Source: Trichoplax sp. H2
Lineage: Eukaryota; Placozoa; Uniplacotomia; Trichoplacea
Reading direction: 5' to 3'
NCBI GenBank assembly: GCA_003344405.1
Contig: NOWV01000007.1
Coordinates: 930,001 to 994,000 of the forward strand
DNA length: 64,000 nucleotides
The position numbers and the translations under genes are program-made. Below, piece by piece: positions 10,779 to 24,200 of this stretch (position 1 is its first letter; every line of letters starts with the position of its first letter). The notes under the pieces are model-generated. The model had not been told where the DNA came from and ran no database searches. It was given only the letters and a program-made list of their open reading frames with translations.

Positions 10779-13700
10779 ATGCCATCTCCATTGACAGACA
10801 GAAAGTTCGAAATCTCTTGCTCTAACTTTCTGATCACCATTGCATTGATTAAAAATGTAATTGAAACGATCGGTTTGGGCGATTTACTGCGATTGGGATT
10901 TCGTCGTGTAAGTGAAAATGAATTTGAAATTTTTTTCCTACTGATATCGGATGACATGATAAATGAATTATATTGTACTTGTCCAAGGTGAAGACTGCCT
11001 TGGCTAGCAGATTTCGACGTGTATTACTGATCAACATCGGCATTCATTTTGTGAATATTTCCTTTATCCGTTATATATAGTTCCTCTATCGGGTTTTATG
11101 CTTAGTGATGGTAGTATCGACAGCATTAATGATCTGGAAATCCTTGATTGTCGCAACGTGCACTGAAAGCCCAATTATCGTCGTTTTGAGGTAATCCCTA
11201 ATGGTACGCGTATCCATGGCATCAAATCGTGACAATCGACTCCAATCGAGATACCTTTTACAAGACATTTCTGCCCTTATTAGTCAAGATTTTCTTTTTG
11301 ACTCCTTTCTAAACGTATATTTTGGAATAATGGACTAGTTGTTACAAGCGGCCATAGGAAAATAATCAGACTCTACTCCGCTGGATAATACTGATCAGTT
11401 CTACACAATAACTGTTAGCAATTTGGACTGGATACAATGTGCGTCATTTTCATAGAATTGCTATGGATACTGTGCATCGATCTCAAAGTAATAAGAGTGG
11501 CACTTTTTAAATGCTATGCACATATTTATACACGTGCAAGGACATACGTTAATGATATATTACTGATATTAGTGATAGTGAAATCCGTACAAATGACTAT
11601 CCTGCAAGCAATTCACTATCTGCAATTTTAGTATGCATGCACGCCATAGAATGGAGCAAAGTAGAACGAATTATCAAATAATTCGTGGAAAATAATGAAA
11701 GGCGATTATTGTGGAATGATTGTACAGTCGTACACAGTACGTCAACATAGCCAAGTTCTACACTAATTCACGCCCTTACTGTCTACCGAATTCATCAAGT
11801 ATGCTTCGCAACATTAAAATACAAGTCATTTCTACATAAAACAAGTTCTTGAGGTGATAATACTATATATCTGTGCAAAGTTTACTGTATTTTCTGTATA
11901 AATAGACGCATATTCTCTGATTGTACACCATGTAACCCTTTACTGTTACTTTCAAGCTAATTCATTTCAGCTAGTACTAGTAGTTTGAATGACACTGGAT
12001 ATAAAAAATGATTTCGAAAATTTCCAAGTCCAAATATTGAATCAATTGTTCAGAGAGTGTCTAATCTACTAGCCTTATTACTATATTGATAAATACAAAA
12101 TTTTCTTTCAATGTAGTGGTGCGATGGAACCTTCATTTAATCGTGGTGATCTATTAATGCTCAATAATTACCAAAGTGAGCCAATCCGTGTTGGTGAAAT
12201 TGTGGTATTCAAGATTAGAGGTAGAGAAATACCGATTGTTCATCGTGTACTGAGAATCCACGAAGAGTAAGTTCTACACAATTCTCTTCTTACCATTTAC
12301 GCTTATACATCTATGGCTGCAATTCGAGTGTATTCATATAAAGTATAGCACAACACTTTATACAACTATTGATGAATTTCAACTTCTAAGGATTCATACT
12401 TAAATCTTTAATCCTAATTTGCATTGTACGGGTATAACGATGTACAATCATATCTTTTTTATGTATTATTTCAGTATTTCAATCACTTGCGTGCATTTGA
12501 TAATTATATATGTATATATATATATAATTATTTGAATTATAACTTATATTGATGTAATGGATTAATTGAAATTTTCAGCAAAAATGGAACTGTGAAATTC
12601 TTAACCAAAGGAGATAATAATTCAGTTGACGACCGTGGTTTATATGCTGATGGACAATTTTGGTTAGAAAAGAAGGACGTCATTGGTCGCGCTAAGGGGT
12701 AGTTAATTAATTATAATCAATAATTGTTATTCAATCTCTCTGAAATTGACACAGCTCGTACTAAGACCATAACCTGTTATGTTTAAATTCAATACTGTCA
12801 GTTTAAAGTACACCACTTATAACTGTATTGAAATTGGTATCTAACGGGCGAAACACTATAAAATGGAAGGTTATATTAACAATCATTTTATTGTCCTATA
12901 AAACTTCAAACTTAATGAGACTAAAAACCAAACGTATTCTTCGAACTTATATTTCTGAAATCTGGTACCTTACTTAATGTACTCGTTTACTGCAACGGCA
13001 TCATAGATGGACTATATATGTATTAAAGACGAAAGAGAGAAAGCTTCATCATTTCTACTCATGACCTTTCTAATTCTTGTTTTTCCTGTAAATAATCTTA
13101 CCGTTACGATAATGCAGATGATGTTATTCCGCTCGTACATTATATATTAGGCAAAAAGTATTACTATGCTGCCGGTTTATGCTATAATTGTTAATATAAT
13201 TTTTGCAGGTTACACTTACATGATCGAAATATACGTATAGACTCTACAACGACTCCATTTTGATATCTGCAAACAATTTACATTATACCATTTTGGAATG
13301 ATAAATTCCTATTTACTATTATTTACACGATAATTTGGCTCTTAGTTTTACACGCAGAATAGTTAGCTTTTAAATTGACCTTCATGAGATGATGACAGCT
13401 TACTATTATGACGTACTCGGAATGATCTTATATCTCAGGAATGCTATTAATTCGGTACACACATGCTGTATGAACAATTTATTAGATGCAGAGAATGCGA
13501 TTTTTGCGGTCAATTGCTTTCAGTTGATAGCGTTTTAATCTATTGATCACACGTTAAATCTTTTAATTTACCAGGTTCGTTCCATATGTTGGCATGGTGA
13601 CTATAGCGATGAACGATTATCCCAAACTGAAGGTGGGTAGTGAAGGTTTTAGATTAGTGATGATTATGAATTAATTCATTACTATTACCATAACATTGTA

Positions 13701-13788
13701 AAGCTAAACCATGTTTTGTCTTTTTTATTTCTAGTATTTGATGTTAGCATTATTAGGATTTTTCGTGTTGGAGAATAGAGAAAATTAA
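10779..13788 (+). CDS. SEC11: SEC11-like signal peptidase subunit with alanine at the nucleophile position
   Basis: Six in-phase exons: 10779-10907, 11081-11190, 12117-12266, 12579-12698, 13575-13632, 13735-13788, giving 206 codons plus TAA. SEC11 is the catalytic subunit of the ER signal peptidase complex, a membrane serine protease using a Ser-His-Asp set. Seen here: a membrane segment at about residues 46-62 ([20 protein letters not shown]), the box [15 protein letters not shown] (74-88), [11 protein letters not shown] with His122, [14 protein letters not shown] with the acidic residues, then [10 protein letters not shown] and a C-terminal hydrophobic end. The family has SGSMEP, in which the serine before Met is the nucleophile. 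Here residue 82 is Ala (GCG, 12121-12123). Splice sites on either side are good and nothing else is broken, so it looks like an intact pseudoenzyme, not a pseudogene. The 43-residue first exon is longer than, and unlike, vertebrate N-termini. Human SEC11A has 179 residues. Confidence -1.
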
Positions 13789-13898
13789 TTCTAATTATTA
13801 TTCAATTTATCGAACATATCTTGCATATATACATGTATTTAACCGTTTACTTAAGCAACTGATAAAGTACCATCTTGACGGCGTTATCGAAAAATAGT

Positions 13899-13904
13899 AA
13901 TAAA
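13899..13904 (+). promoter_or_regulatory. Candidate poly(A) signal AATAAA for SEC11
   Basis: AATAAA lies 110 bases after the SEC11 stop; a second copy is at 13975-13980. The motif is common in AT-rich DNA, so position is the only support. Confidence -1.
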
Positions 13905-15257
13905 AATTGTATTTGCTTCTGATGACGAAACTACTTTATTCAGTTTTTCATATGTTGGCCAAATTCTGAGCTAGAATAAAGCCGAACCCTTTTATTAAAT
14001 GTAATTTTTATGCCTTGTAAATGCGTTCAACTATTGTAGTTTTGATTCCGTTAAACACGAATATATATTATTATTCGAAATTGAAACTTCTCACTTGTTA
14101 CTCTGATCAATTGAATTAATAGAATAGCGGATCGTAGTTTACTGTTAGTAGGTTTACCGATTTAAGGTTAATTGCATGAGACATTAATCAGAATCCAGGA
14201 CTGAAAAAATTTGTAATTTCCTTCAATATCTGTTGCAATTTTAGTTGAATGTAATTTGTCGTTGTTATTAGTACTAGAGTGGCCATCATCTCCTACGGTA
14301 ACTAATTGATTCTTGAGATTATGCTGTTGGCTTTCTTTTAGTGGTTGAGTTACGTTACATCATGTTACAGTACTGTACACTGCATAGTATGTACAATGTG
14401 ATCTGTTTCTTTGATATGTTTGAATAGTCAAAACTACGTATACAGTAAGTAAAACGTTCCAAGAATATCACTGGCTATGGACCTTCCTATCCTGCATTAA
14501 AACCATGCATTTATGAACAGTTTTGTCCCAATTGAAGCAAGAGTTGTAATACCGAATGTGCGAATGTACAGTATGGGATGCAGAATAGGATCGCGTCGTT
14601 CTGTAGCATACTGTACTGTATAGTATAGTCTTATTATTTACGATGGCACCCCTTCGTTAATAAATCAAAGTTGTATTCCGTTGAAATTTCTGTAATATAT
14701 TTATATATATACCCGTAAAAGCATATCTCCACAGATAACTACATCTAGAATTTATCTACTTTGGGCCTGATTTAACCCACACAATTCTATCTTTTCAGGG
14801 TGCCATGGAAATTAATCAGACATGTACTTTACAGTGTACAGTATATTGTTCCAATAAAAACTCCTTCCTTATTACAGTATCCTGTATTGTACGGTACAGT
14901 ACAGTATTGTACAGTATTTGACCACGATTTTACGCCGTCAGCAGTACACTGCGCCGCGAATAGTACGGTAATAAATAAATAAATAAATAAATAATCATCA
15001 TCATCATAATAATAATAATATTACTAAATAATAATAATAATAAATTCATACGAGCAGGGTACAGTACGTAGCATGCAAGAGAATGTAGTATAGTACGATA
15101 CTGTACTGTCGAGACGTATAGTACACTGAAGACAAGCTCGCGTCATTTTTAATTAATTAATCTATTTTTTAATAACAAATCAAAGTGAGCTGCACGTGTG
15201 CTTCTCCTGGAGACTTGTATAGCTTGGCAGTAAACAGAAAAGCTTGCATCGCACATC
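13905..15257. other. Intergenic stretch between SEC11 and THYN1
   Basis: No gene was seen. Scattered CTGTAC/TACTG pentamers occur at about 14366-14640, 14820-14912 and 15058-15125. There is an A/T microsatellite at 14970-15045 (AAAT repeats, then ATC and AAT repeats). Confidence -1.
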
Positions 15258-18200
15258 ATGGCAACTATAACGGTGGCTAAAGTCGGTAGTAAAAGAAAGG
15301 CAGTGAGTTCTGGTGGTAGCAAAACCCTCAAAAATTCGCTAGGTAAAGTAGGATTAGAAAGGCAAGAGATAAGGGAGTCCGTAATGCTGTTGAATTTGAC
15401 TCGGTAGCAGCAGTGTCCTATTAATTAACAAAGTCATCAGTAGTCTTGGACTCAAGTCCGTCGCTTTTTCATGCTGCTCCTTGATATGTGCTAGCAATGA
15501 AGAGCATTACTATGTTTATTGGGAAGCGGCCGGCTAGTATAGGTATCATGATATTGGATCTGTCGTAAATGGTTGCTACTACATGTATGAGCAAGGTAGA
15601 CTAGGATAGATGCAAGTTAATTTCCCAGGCCTCATCTATTGCAATGTTGTCTTTATTTGACCTGCAGTCAATATTGCACCAGTGGGCATACGTAATATAA
15701 GCAAGCTAGGCTAGGATAGTGCAAATTAATTTCCCAGTCCTCATCCATTGCATAGTGTCATTATTTGACCTACAGTATAGTACGAAAATACTTGCTACTG
15801 TACAGTACTTACGAGTATAAGCAAGCTAGGCTAGTACCAAAATAATTCATATTCTACCTACGAGGGCAAAGGCGCAACTGAATTTTGCAGACCTCATCCG
15901 TTGCAAATGATTGGACCTGTAGTAAATAGCTGATACTGGTACAGTGCACAGTATGTTCGAGTATGAGCAAAGTAGGCTAGGATGGATGGAATTGAATTTC
16001 GCAAGCCTTATCTATTGCAAAGTGTCATTATTCAACAACGTAGTAACTAGTCATACTCTACGAGCGAGCTAGGCTAAAATGGATACAATTGAATTTCGCA
16101 AGCCTTATCTATTGCAAAGTGTCATTATTCAACAACGTAGTAACTAATCATACTCTACGAGCGATCTAGGCTAAAATGGATACAATTGAATTTCGCAAGC
16201 TTTATCTATTGCAAAGTGTCATTATTCAACCTGCAGTAACTAGTCATACTCTACGAGCGAGCTAGGCTAGAATGGATGCAATTGAATTTCGCAAGCCTTA
16301 TTATCTATTGCAAAGTGTCATTACTCAACCTGTAGTAACTAGTCATACTCTACGAGCGAGCTAGGCTAGAATGGATGCAATTGAATTTCACAAGCCTCAT
16401 CCATTGCAAAGTGACATTTTTTAAGCTCGAGTTAATAGTTGATACTATACGTACGAATGAATGAGCATTGAGCAAGCTAGGCTAGGATGGATGCAATTGA
16501 ATTTCACAGGCCTCATCCATTGCAGGCAGTGATCGAATAGTGATATCGTAGCTGTACATTAGTCTTGTGCAAGCAGACCTCATCATTGCAAACAATGACT
16601 GACCTAATAGCTGTTCATGAGTCGATAAGCATGCAAACTTTATCTATTGCATGCAGTAATCTTATGCGAAACGTGTAATAACTGTGAATTAATTATTAGT
16701 CTTATACGCTTAAAAAATTAGCCTCATCCATTATATATCATTACCAACAGCGACGTGATGAACGTGCATAGGTCATGTGCATTGCATATCGTCATCATCA
16801 TCGCTATGGTATATCATGCACGTTAAACATACAGTACAGTATTAGCTGAACATAATTAGACTTATTTTGATGATAACTTTAATTTCTTGCAAAAATACTG
16901 TATTGTGGTCACTGTGGACCTGACTGCTCAGATATCCTAAATGGTCGTTGCAACTAAAGTTATGTTATTGCTTGTTAAGTACTAAGTTTTAATGACAGTA
17001 GCATAAAGTGCCTACAAAAGTACTCATATCGCTAGTTTTAAGCTATTGATTTTGCTGCGATGCGGCTCTGCACTTCAGTACCTTTGCTATCATAAGGTAC
17101 ACTGACTGCAGTAATAGCTTATTTTATCATATTGGATTGCATTCTAATTTGACCCATCTACAAAAATATTCAACAGGTAAAAAATCAAGCGTAACGGCTA
17201 ACAAGAATAGTCATATCGTAAGTATTCTAATCGGCCTTGTAACATTTGTTAACATGATTCATGTTGATGATTCACTTACCTGCTACTGATAAAACTGAAA
17301 GAGTCTTTGAGTCAGTGAAACTGTTCTCACAACTTGCAATAAATACAAAAGTGTTGACAATAGAATGCATTAAATTATATTTACTCTGTCATGCAAACAT
17401 AGCAAGCAGAATCAGAGTAACTCATACAGTCGATAATATACAGTAATTAATTTACGCAGCAATCAGGTAGTCGATAACGCAGGTATACCGTTATTTGTAC
17501 TCTTCATTTGCAAATATGGTATTTCATTTAATCGGAAAACTTTATATATTTTATATAGTTTATTGGAAGTCTAATTTAATGAGATTAAACTGTCTACAAA
17601 AACTGATCGTAAAATAAATGAATAATTTTTACTTGATACAGTAGGTAATTGCTAAACTGTTTACAACGTGCCTTCATCACGTTGATTGTATAAAATCAAC
17701 TAAGTAAGAGCAATCGCAGTAATGAATTATCGTAATTTTGGATTCTAGATACAATAGGGGTGTATGAAATTTTATAGTGTATATCGAACTTAGATTCAAA
17801 TTTATTCGCTTAGATAAGGATATATTTATACTAGTATTAACAGTTAATGAACGAGACTTATAGTCAGCGTCATGCACGTACAGTATTAGTATTATACGCC
17901 TATATCGTATATAAATTGTAGCCTGCGAAACTTATTAGGTTAGATGGCTTCTAGGCCTAATACTTTTTCGATTACCACATTTACATTAAATAAATTAATT
18001 TAATTACTGTATGATCTATAGTGTCGATGATAATAAATTTTCCTTACTATTCAAGAAACAGATTACGCTGTTATTCTCTTTGATATAGACGCGATGGCTC
18101 TTGAAATCTGAACCTGATAGTAGATTTGAAAATGGAGTTGATATGAAGGTTAATTACAAATTATATTATTTATATACGTTTAAAATTTCACTCTTGATGT

Positions 18201-19715
18201 TTAAAGAATCAGTACTGGAGATTGAAAATTCTTGAAATTTGTGAACCTCTATCTAACCCATTTTGTGTCCTTTTAAAGTATGAGTAGACTTTATAGTAGC
18301 CCATCCAATCCGTTAATTTACTTTCCAAAGTCATACTTGACTTCAAAATATCCTACACTAATTCCATTTGCAAAGTATTCTTACAGCTGTAACTAATTTT
18401 ATTATACGTGTACCACAGTTTAGTTTCGATGATTTAAAAAGTTCGCCTGATCAAATAACGCAATGGGATGGTGTGCGAAATTTTCAGGTACTGTAATTAG
18501 AATAATATAAACATCTTTCAGATTGAATAATTCTGCAGTATTTCCCTAACTTTGATGTGTAATCATTTTTAATGATTACTAAGTTCATTTTTACGTGACT
18601 TAGGCGCGTAATTTAATGAGGGATTGTATGAAAGTAGGTCACTTGGGCTTCTTTTATCATAGTAATTGCAAGAATCCTGGAATTGCTGGAATAGTCAAGG
18701 TAAGGTAGCATACGTGTAGAAAATCAATGTTTTTTCTGCATTAAGTACAGTAGATATTGCGATGTAGTAATTTGTTCAAGAAGTCAATTTGGTTAGCAGT
18801 ACGTCTACTAATGCTATTAGTTAATTACTGTCGAAATGCAAACGTCAGTGCACTATAGTTCATGTTCATGAGATTGATTAACTAAGAAGATAGTGAATAA
18901 AAATTTCAGAAATCAAATTCGTTGTTAGGCACAGGCTATTTTGCATACTGAACTGCTAAACTCAGTTTATCTTAAAGGACATTTTGTTTCTATGATAGGT
19001 CGTTAAGGAGAGTTACGTTGACCCAACACAGTTTAATCGAGAAGATCCACACTTTGATTCGTATGTATCTTCTTTCTGAATTTGCTTACTATTACCGATA
19101 CAATTATTGATTCTGATTCTAATTCTCAATCGATTTGTATTACATTTAAACTATTAGAACAAGTCTACGGAAAAGTCCAAAATGGTTCATGGTGGGTTAT
19201 TATTTGACACTATGTGATTAGCTATTATACTAGCGCTGAAACGATAGTATCTACCAGCATTATTTTAACATGCAATGTTATATGCATAATTGACTATTCT
19301 AGGTAGATGTGAAGTATGTTCGAGACCTTAAGCGATTTATTTCTCTATCTGAGTTAAAATCTTACCATGAGGTATATTGTACTGATATTGGGTACTTTGG
19401 GTACTTCAAGAGGCTTTGTGTATAGATTTTAAGATTATTAAACTGCTTTGATTGAAGTACTGAAATTATTTATCATTTTCTTTTGCGTATCAATAGAAAC
19501 ACAAGACTAATGATGGCCCGTTAAAAAATATGAGGTTATTTACAAATAGGCGATTATCTGTACAGCCTGTTACTGACGGTAGGTACAGCTAACACCGGTC
19601 AACCTGTTTACTGTAATCAATATTATATTTAGTGTAACTTATTATAATTATTTGCACTGTAGAGGAATACGAATTTATTTTAAGCATTGAGGACCAAGAA
19701 CCAAAGAAGAAATAA
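15258..19715 (+). CDS. THYN1: THYN1 (thymocyte nuclear protein 1), EVE-domain protein
   Basis: Nine in-phase exons: 15258-15347, 18089-18148, 18419-18487, 18604-18699, 18999-19060, 19158-19191, 19303-19371, 19497-19578, 19663-19715; 204 codons plus TAA (human about 225). THYN1 is a nuclear protein made mostly of an EVE domain, a PUA-like fold linked to binding of modified bases in nucleic acid. Conserved landmarks are WLLKSEPDSR, WDGVRNFQARNLMRD, GFFYHSNCKNPGIAGIVKVV, VDPTQFNREDPHFD, VDVKYVRDLKRFISL, GPLKNMRLFTNRRLSVQP and EEYEFILSIEDQEP. The first exon gives a short basic leader (GSKRKAVSS) that may act in nuclear entry. Its ATG has a good context (acatcATGg) and its donor (GTAGGA) fits the phase, but it is 2.7 kb from exon 2, so it is the least certain exon. 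The other exons align with the vertebrate protein without gaps worth noting. Confidence -1.
15580..16640. repeat. Degenerate ~97-base tandem repeat in THYN1 intron 1
   Basis: The unit carries GAGCGAGCTAGGCTA, then GGATGCAATTGAATTTCGCA, then GCCTTATCTATTGCAAAGTG. The best copies start near 16062, 16159, 16255, 16354 and 16470 (steps 97, 96, 99, 116). Older, looser copies extend upstream to about 15580 and a decayed one downstream. The array lies wholly inside the 2.7-kb first intron and explains much of its length. No reading frame runs through it. Confidence -1.
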
Positions 19716-21280
19716 ACGCCATTTCTGAATTAACTCGATAAAATTCTTAGTATTCTAATGCCATGTACAATTATTGCATATAGTCTATGGTTATGGCTAA
19801 ATCACCGAAATTCTCATAAGAATGAGATTACAGCATATATAGCATCGTAACTATACAGGAATAGTAGTAAAGGCGTTGCAAAATTTCGCTACTGTATTAC
19901 ATTACGGGTTTTCAGTAATTAGAGGCACTCTATACTTATCTTTGTGATACTCGTTTAGTCGTTTAAGTCAAATACACTATTACTATACATTGATACACTT
20001 AAATTAATAACTTTGTACAATACCGTTCCTTTCAAATTATTAAGCACCCACTAAATGATATCGATCGATCATTGCTAAAATATTTAATTTCAATATTATC
20101 ACCTTTGATCGCAGATAAACTTACGTTACTTCCAATAATAATGTAGTAGATGATCAATTTTATTCGATTGTTACTATATTTCGCCTTAAATCGTTAATGC
20201 ACAATTACAAACTAGATTAAGAAATGTCAATTATCTGTTTTCGTTCTATTTGATTTATAGATAAGAACGGTGAAATAAATTTACCAGACAATGAATAATG
20301 CCTTAATGGATTTATTGTATTTATTATTTTAAGTCCTTTCCTTATTATAGATGGAATATAGACAGCGATAGTTAAATTTACCTTAGATTCCTAGTCACGA
20401 AAATAGAAGTAGTCGTATTATATTTAAAACGTTTATATATAATACAGAAAATTTTAGTTCAGTTCAAATTTTCGGTATGTGGGTATTTATTGGAATGTAC
20501 CTACTATCCATTATGTATGTACACAATACACTTATACATTAAGATTTAATTAATTCTCGTATCGACGGTAGTACTGGGGAGTAGTATCTGGTGATTTTAC
20601 AATTCATCCGAAAAATTACTGTCAAATTGGATGCTAACAACAGACAAAATTACTAGATACAAAGCTCGAATTGTACGTATGTTATCCGCAATCTGAGCAT
20701 AGAAATCGGTAGAAATGGAACTGTTATATACTGAACCAATCATTGTAAATACAGTCACCTATTACTTAAATTGATTTTGCAATTTATAAACGATTGCTAC
20801 ATACTGTATGTATCACATTAAAAGACTTTTTTAAATTTAGCATGTTAACAGCATACAAACTCTCCTCATCATGCAAAATATAGCATTCTATATTGATTAG
20901 CGACAAATTAACTAAGCAAGCGATATTAACAAGACCATAGCTGCTCGCTTAGCAATCGATAACGCCCCTAGTTCTCCCATATTTTATTAAATTGGTGTTA
21001 AATTTCGATAAGAGAGCATAGCAAACGAACACAAACGATCCAACTAGATCGCCATGTTTTATCAAGTAATTGTGTATAAATTTAAAATTTACTTTTAATT
21101 AATTTAACTGTATGCACATGACATACGCGTAACCGAACTATAACGATTATACGACAAATTGCACAAAACTATCGGCACATTAGCATACCCAACATGGAAT
21201 TGTTGACTCAACAATTGTTCGACTAATTCTCGCATCTAAGCCTGATATTGATGGCGACAAGATTACAATGAACGGTGAAT
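19716..21280. other. Intergenic stretch between convergent THYN1 and CSDE1
   Basis: No gene, RNA gene or repeat array was recognised. It presumably holds the two 3' UTRs, since both flanking genes end here. Confidence -1.
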
Positions 21281-24200
21281 TCAAGTCGATTCTTGAGCCG
21301 AAGTGTTACTACTCAGACGTTTATATTGGAAACCTCGGGTACCATCAGGTCCTTTCGGTTGCCTTATTATACTAACATTATTTCTAGAAAGATTAAATAA
21401 CTTCGTTACTACTATGCAGTTATCAACGGTTACGCTACTATAGTACGTCACTAACCTTTCATTACTTATCAGCGAGCCGGAAAAAGTATTGCCCTTATAT
21501 TCTCCTTTCGAACTAGGACAGATTCAATGTAATTAGATCAACGTGTCTTATTAATAGGAGAGTTTAGTATGTCAAAATACCTAATAGTCCGAATCTGTAT
21601 CGCGTGGGTCTTTCCGTTGCGTTGTTGTTGTATAACGAATTGAACAGTATCACCAACCTAATTTCCAGATTACGATTATTATTATTAAATATGTTTTGTT
21701 CATAAAGAAAAAAATAGAAGCGAAATCACCTTGAATGTAGCATCAGCTCGAGAGACGTCATTCATATGGAAGAAAAAGTTCTTAAATTCACCTTCGTGAT
21801 ATTCGATGAATCCGTACTACAGCAACAATTAAGAGCAATAGATCAATCTGTGTACGTCTACTTTATTCACTACAACTATAACGAACATAATCAAAATTTT
21901 GTACTTACGTCCCCTTTCATGGATTCAATTCTACCAACCATAACTTGCCTTACAGGCTCTACATTTACTGCCCTGACTTTTCCAGTCTGGGGATTCGTAG
22001 CTAATTGAAATTTAACCTAAGAAGATATACCAACAATTTATGCATGAAGTTTCACTTATCAATGATCCTATAATATCTAATTTAAGAATTAAAATACCTT
22101 TTCGTTATCTTGAAGAACAACTTTCGATGTGATCATGCTGGACGATAGAAAGGAATAGTTGTTTGTTGTTGTCTGACCGGAATCAACACTTTTCTCCGAT
22201 TGGTCTCCAAGCTTAATAATTCCTTCAAATACGATACCCTTAAAAATTTGAAAAAAATGCCTTTACTATATACTATTAATCTTAGAGTATATTTCGTAAT
22301 GCAATAACAACAGCCAGACCTGCTTTTCAGGTACCAATAATGCCCTTTCAACCGTTCCGTTTAAAACTTCGGGCGAAATAACCTAAGCAATTTTATGTAA
22401 TTGTATTAATTATACAATCAAATTGGCTACATTTTACATTTTTACACATACCTCTTTCACTAAAGTTCCAGTAGGCAATTGTATAACATTTTCGGCGCAT
22501 ACTTTATCATTTCTGACTTCCAAGCTAAATTCAACTTCTGTGCCTATATTTAAGTACTGCAGAGGTGTCTTAACAGAGCTACATGTATAATATAAAATGT
22601 AAATAAAGCCTTAAGTATACTTGACACAAACAATCAGTAGCATCACTTTTAGTAAATGTCTATCCTTTGAATCGACATAATAATAACGTTGTATTAAATA
22701 TTAACCTGTAATGGAAGTAGATTTCACGGCAATGGTTATAGTCTTCCAAGAAACCGTAGTTATCCTTAAGAGTTGCAACAAAACCCTGAAAATAGAAATT
22801 TTTTATTACATCGCTAAAATTAATAGAGAAATTTCCGAAATTATTATCGAAACAGACTACCACATTTCTAATTATCCGTAGACACATTATTATATACCCG
22901 AAGAGTTTTCTTGGATTCTGTGCTAGAAACCACTATATTAGTTGCAAAGATTTTCTTTAGTTTTTTCGTCGTAAGTATATTAAACCTTACCTAGAATATA
23001 CGTATACAAAAGTGACACAAAGACGAATTGGTACTAGCTTTAAAGGCAATTAAAACTATGATAATACTAACTATATATATATATCAGTTGTTACCTTATC
23101 TCCAAATTCAGGGACGGATTTACTTAAGTAGATATCTTTAGGGAAATATCGTAAAATTTGTATAATGCCTTGTTTATCATAATAAGAAAGAAGACCAACA
23201 TCCGTATCCTTCCTATTTTATCACATGCCACATGGCAACGAACAACAATATAAAAAGCCATGCATAAATATCTAATGCCCATTTTGTGCTGTGTTTTATA
23301 AATTATTTTTATCAATTTACCCATTCCTAAAGGTTAAAGCTGATAAGCAGCTTTTTTCAATCAAGCCATCATGTATTATTGTATCGATATCCTAAAGTTA
23401 ATGGACATAGCCACATAAAGCAATTAACTCTAACCATAATTGAAAACGATAGTTATAGTGTAATCTTTATAATTTACCGCATATTCGAAGGTATTGTGCG
23501 GTAATATTCTGACTTCCATAGCATTACTTTTATTAGTATTGGGATCCTTAAACATAAAGATTGAATAACTTTTAATATTGTTATTAATCTAACATTCAAA
23601 TCTATCAGTAGTAATTCTTACAGTCATCATAGTAAATTCGACTTGATTAAGCACAGATAATTGCATATCCTATAAATAAAAATTTTAATTTAATATGGCT
23701 TCATACCGATGTAAAATAGCAAATAATTCAATATCTTTTACGAACTGGATTTATAATCTCTTTTATGGGAAAATGAACCAATGAATCACAGCATATAGAA
23801 TCAATCAGACCAGATCTCTCTCCATAAGTTAAAATTACCCCCTAAAATTATTTCGCGGCGGAATTATTTATTAATATCTTATACGTACATACGTGAAAAA
23901 CTGACTATCAATTACGTAATTATAGTTGAGCATTTGATAGCATATTATACTGTAAGTCATGAAATTTTTAATAACCTACCTTATTGTTACTTTCATTAGA
24001 TGATAGATTATTTGCATTACATATCAAAAGATTTATAGGATGTTTCTGACCATTTTTCTTGTCTATAAGTGATTGTAATTATTACATACAGGATTCGGGG
24101 TCTTGAATTACGCGCACAATTTGTAGCCGGTTTATATATATATATATACTTATCCGAAGCTATTGCTAATTAGAAAGTGCCTTACCAGTAGCAATATCAA

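Noticed and set aside
15580-16640. CRISPR-like look of the regular ~97-base repeats
   Set aside because: Whole units repeat with gradual decay and no unique spacers, and the locus is an animal intron.
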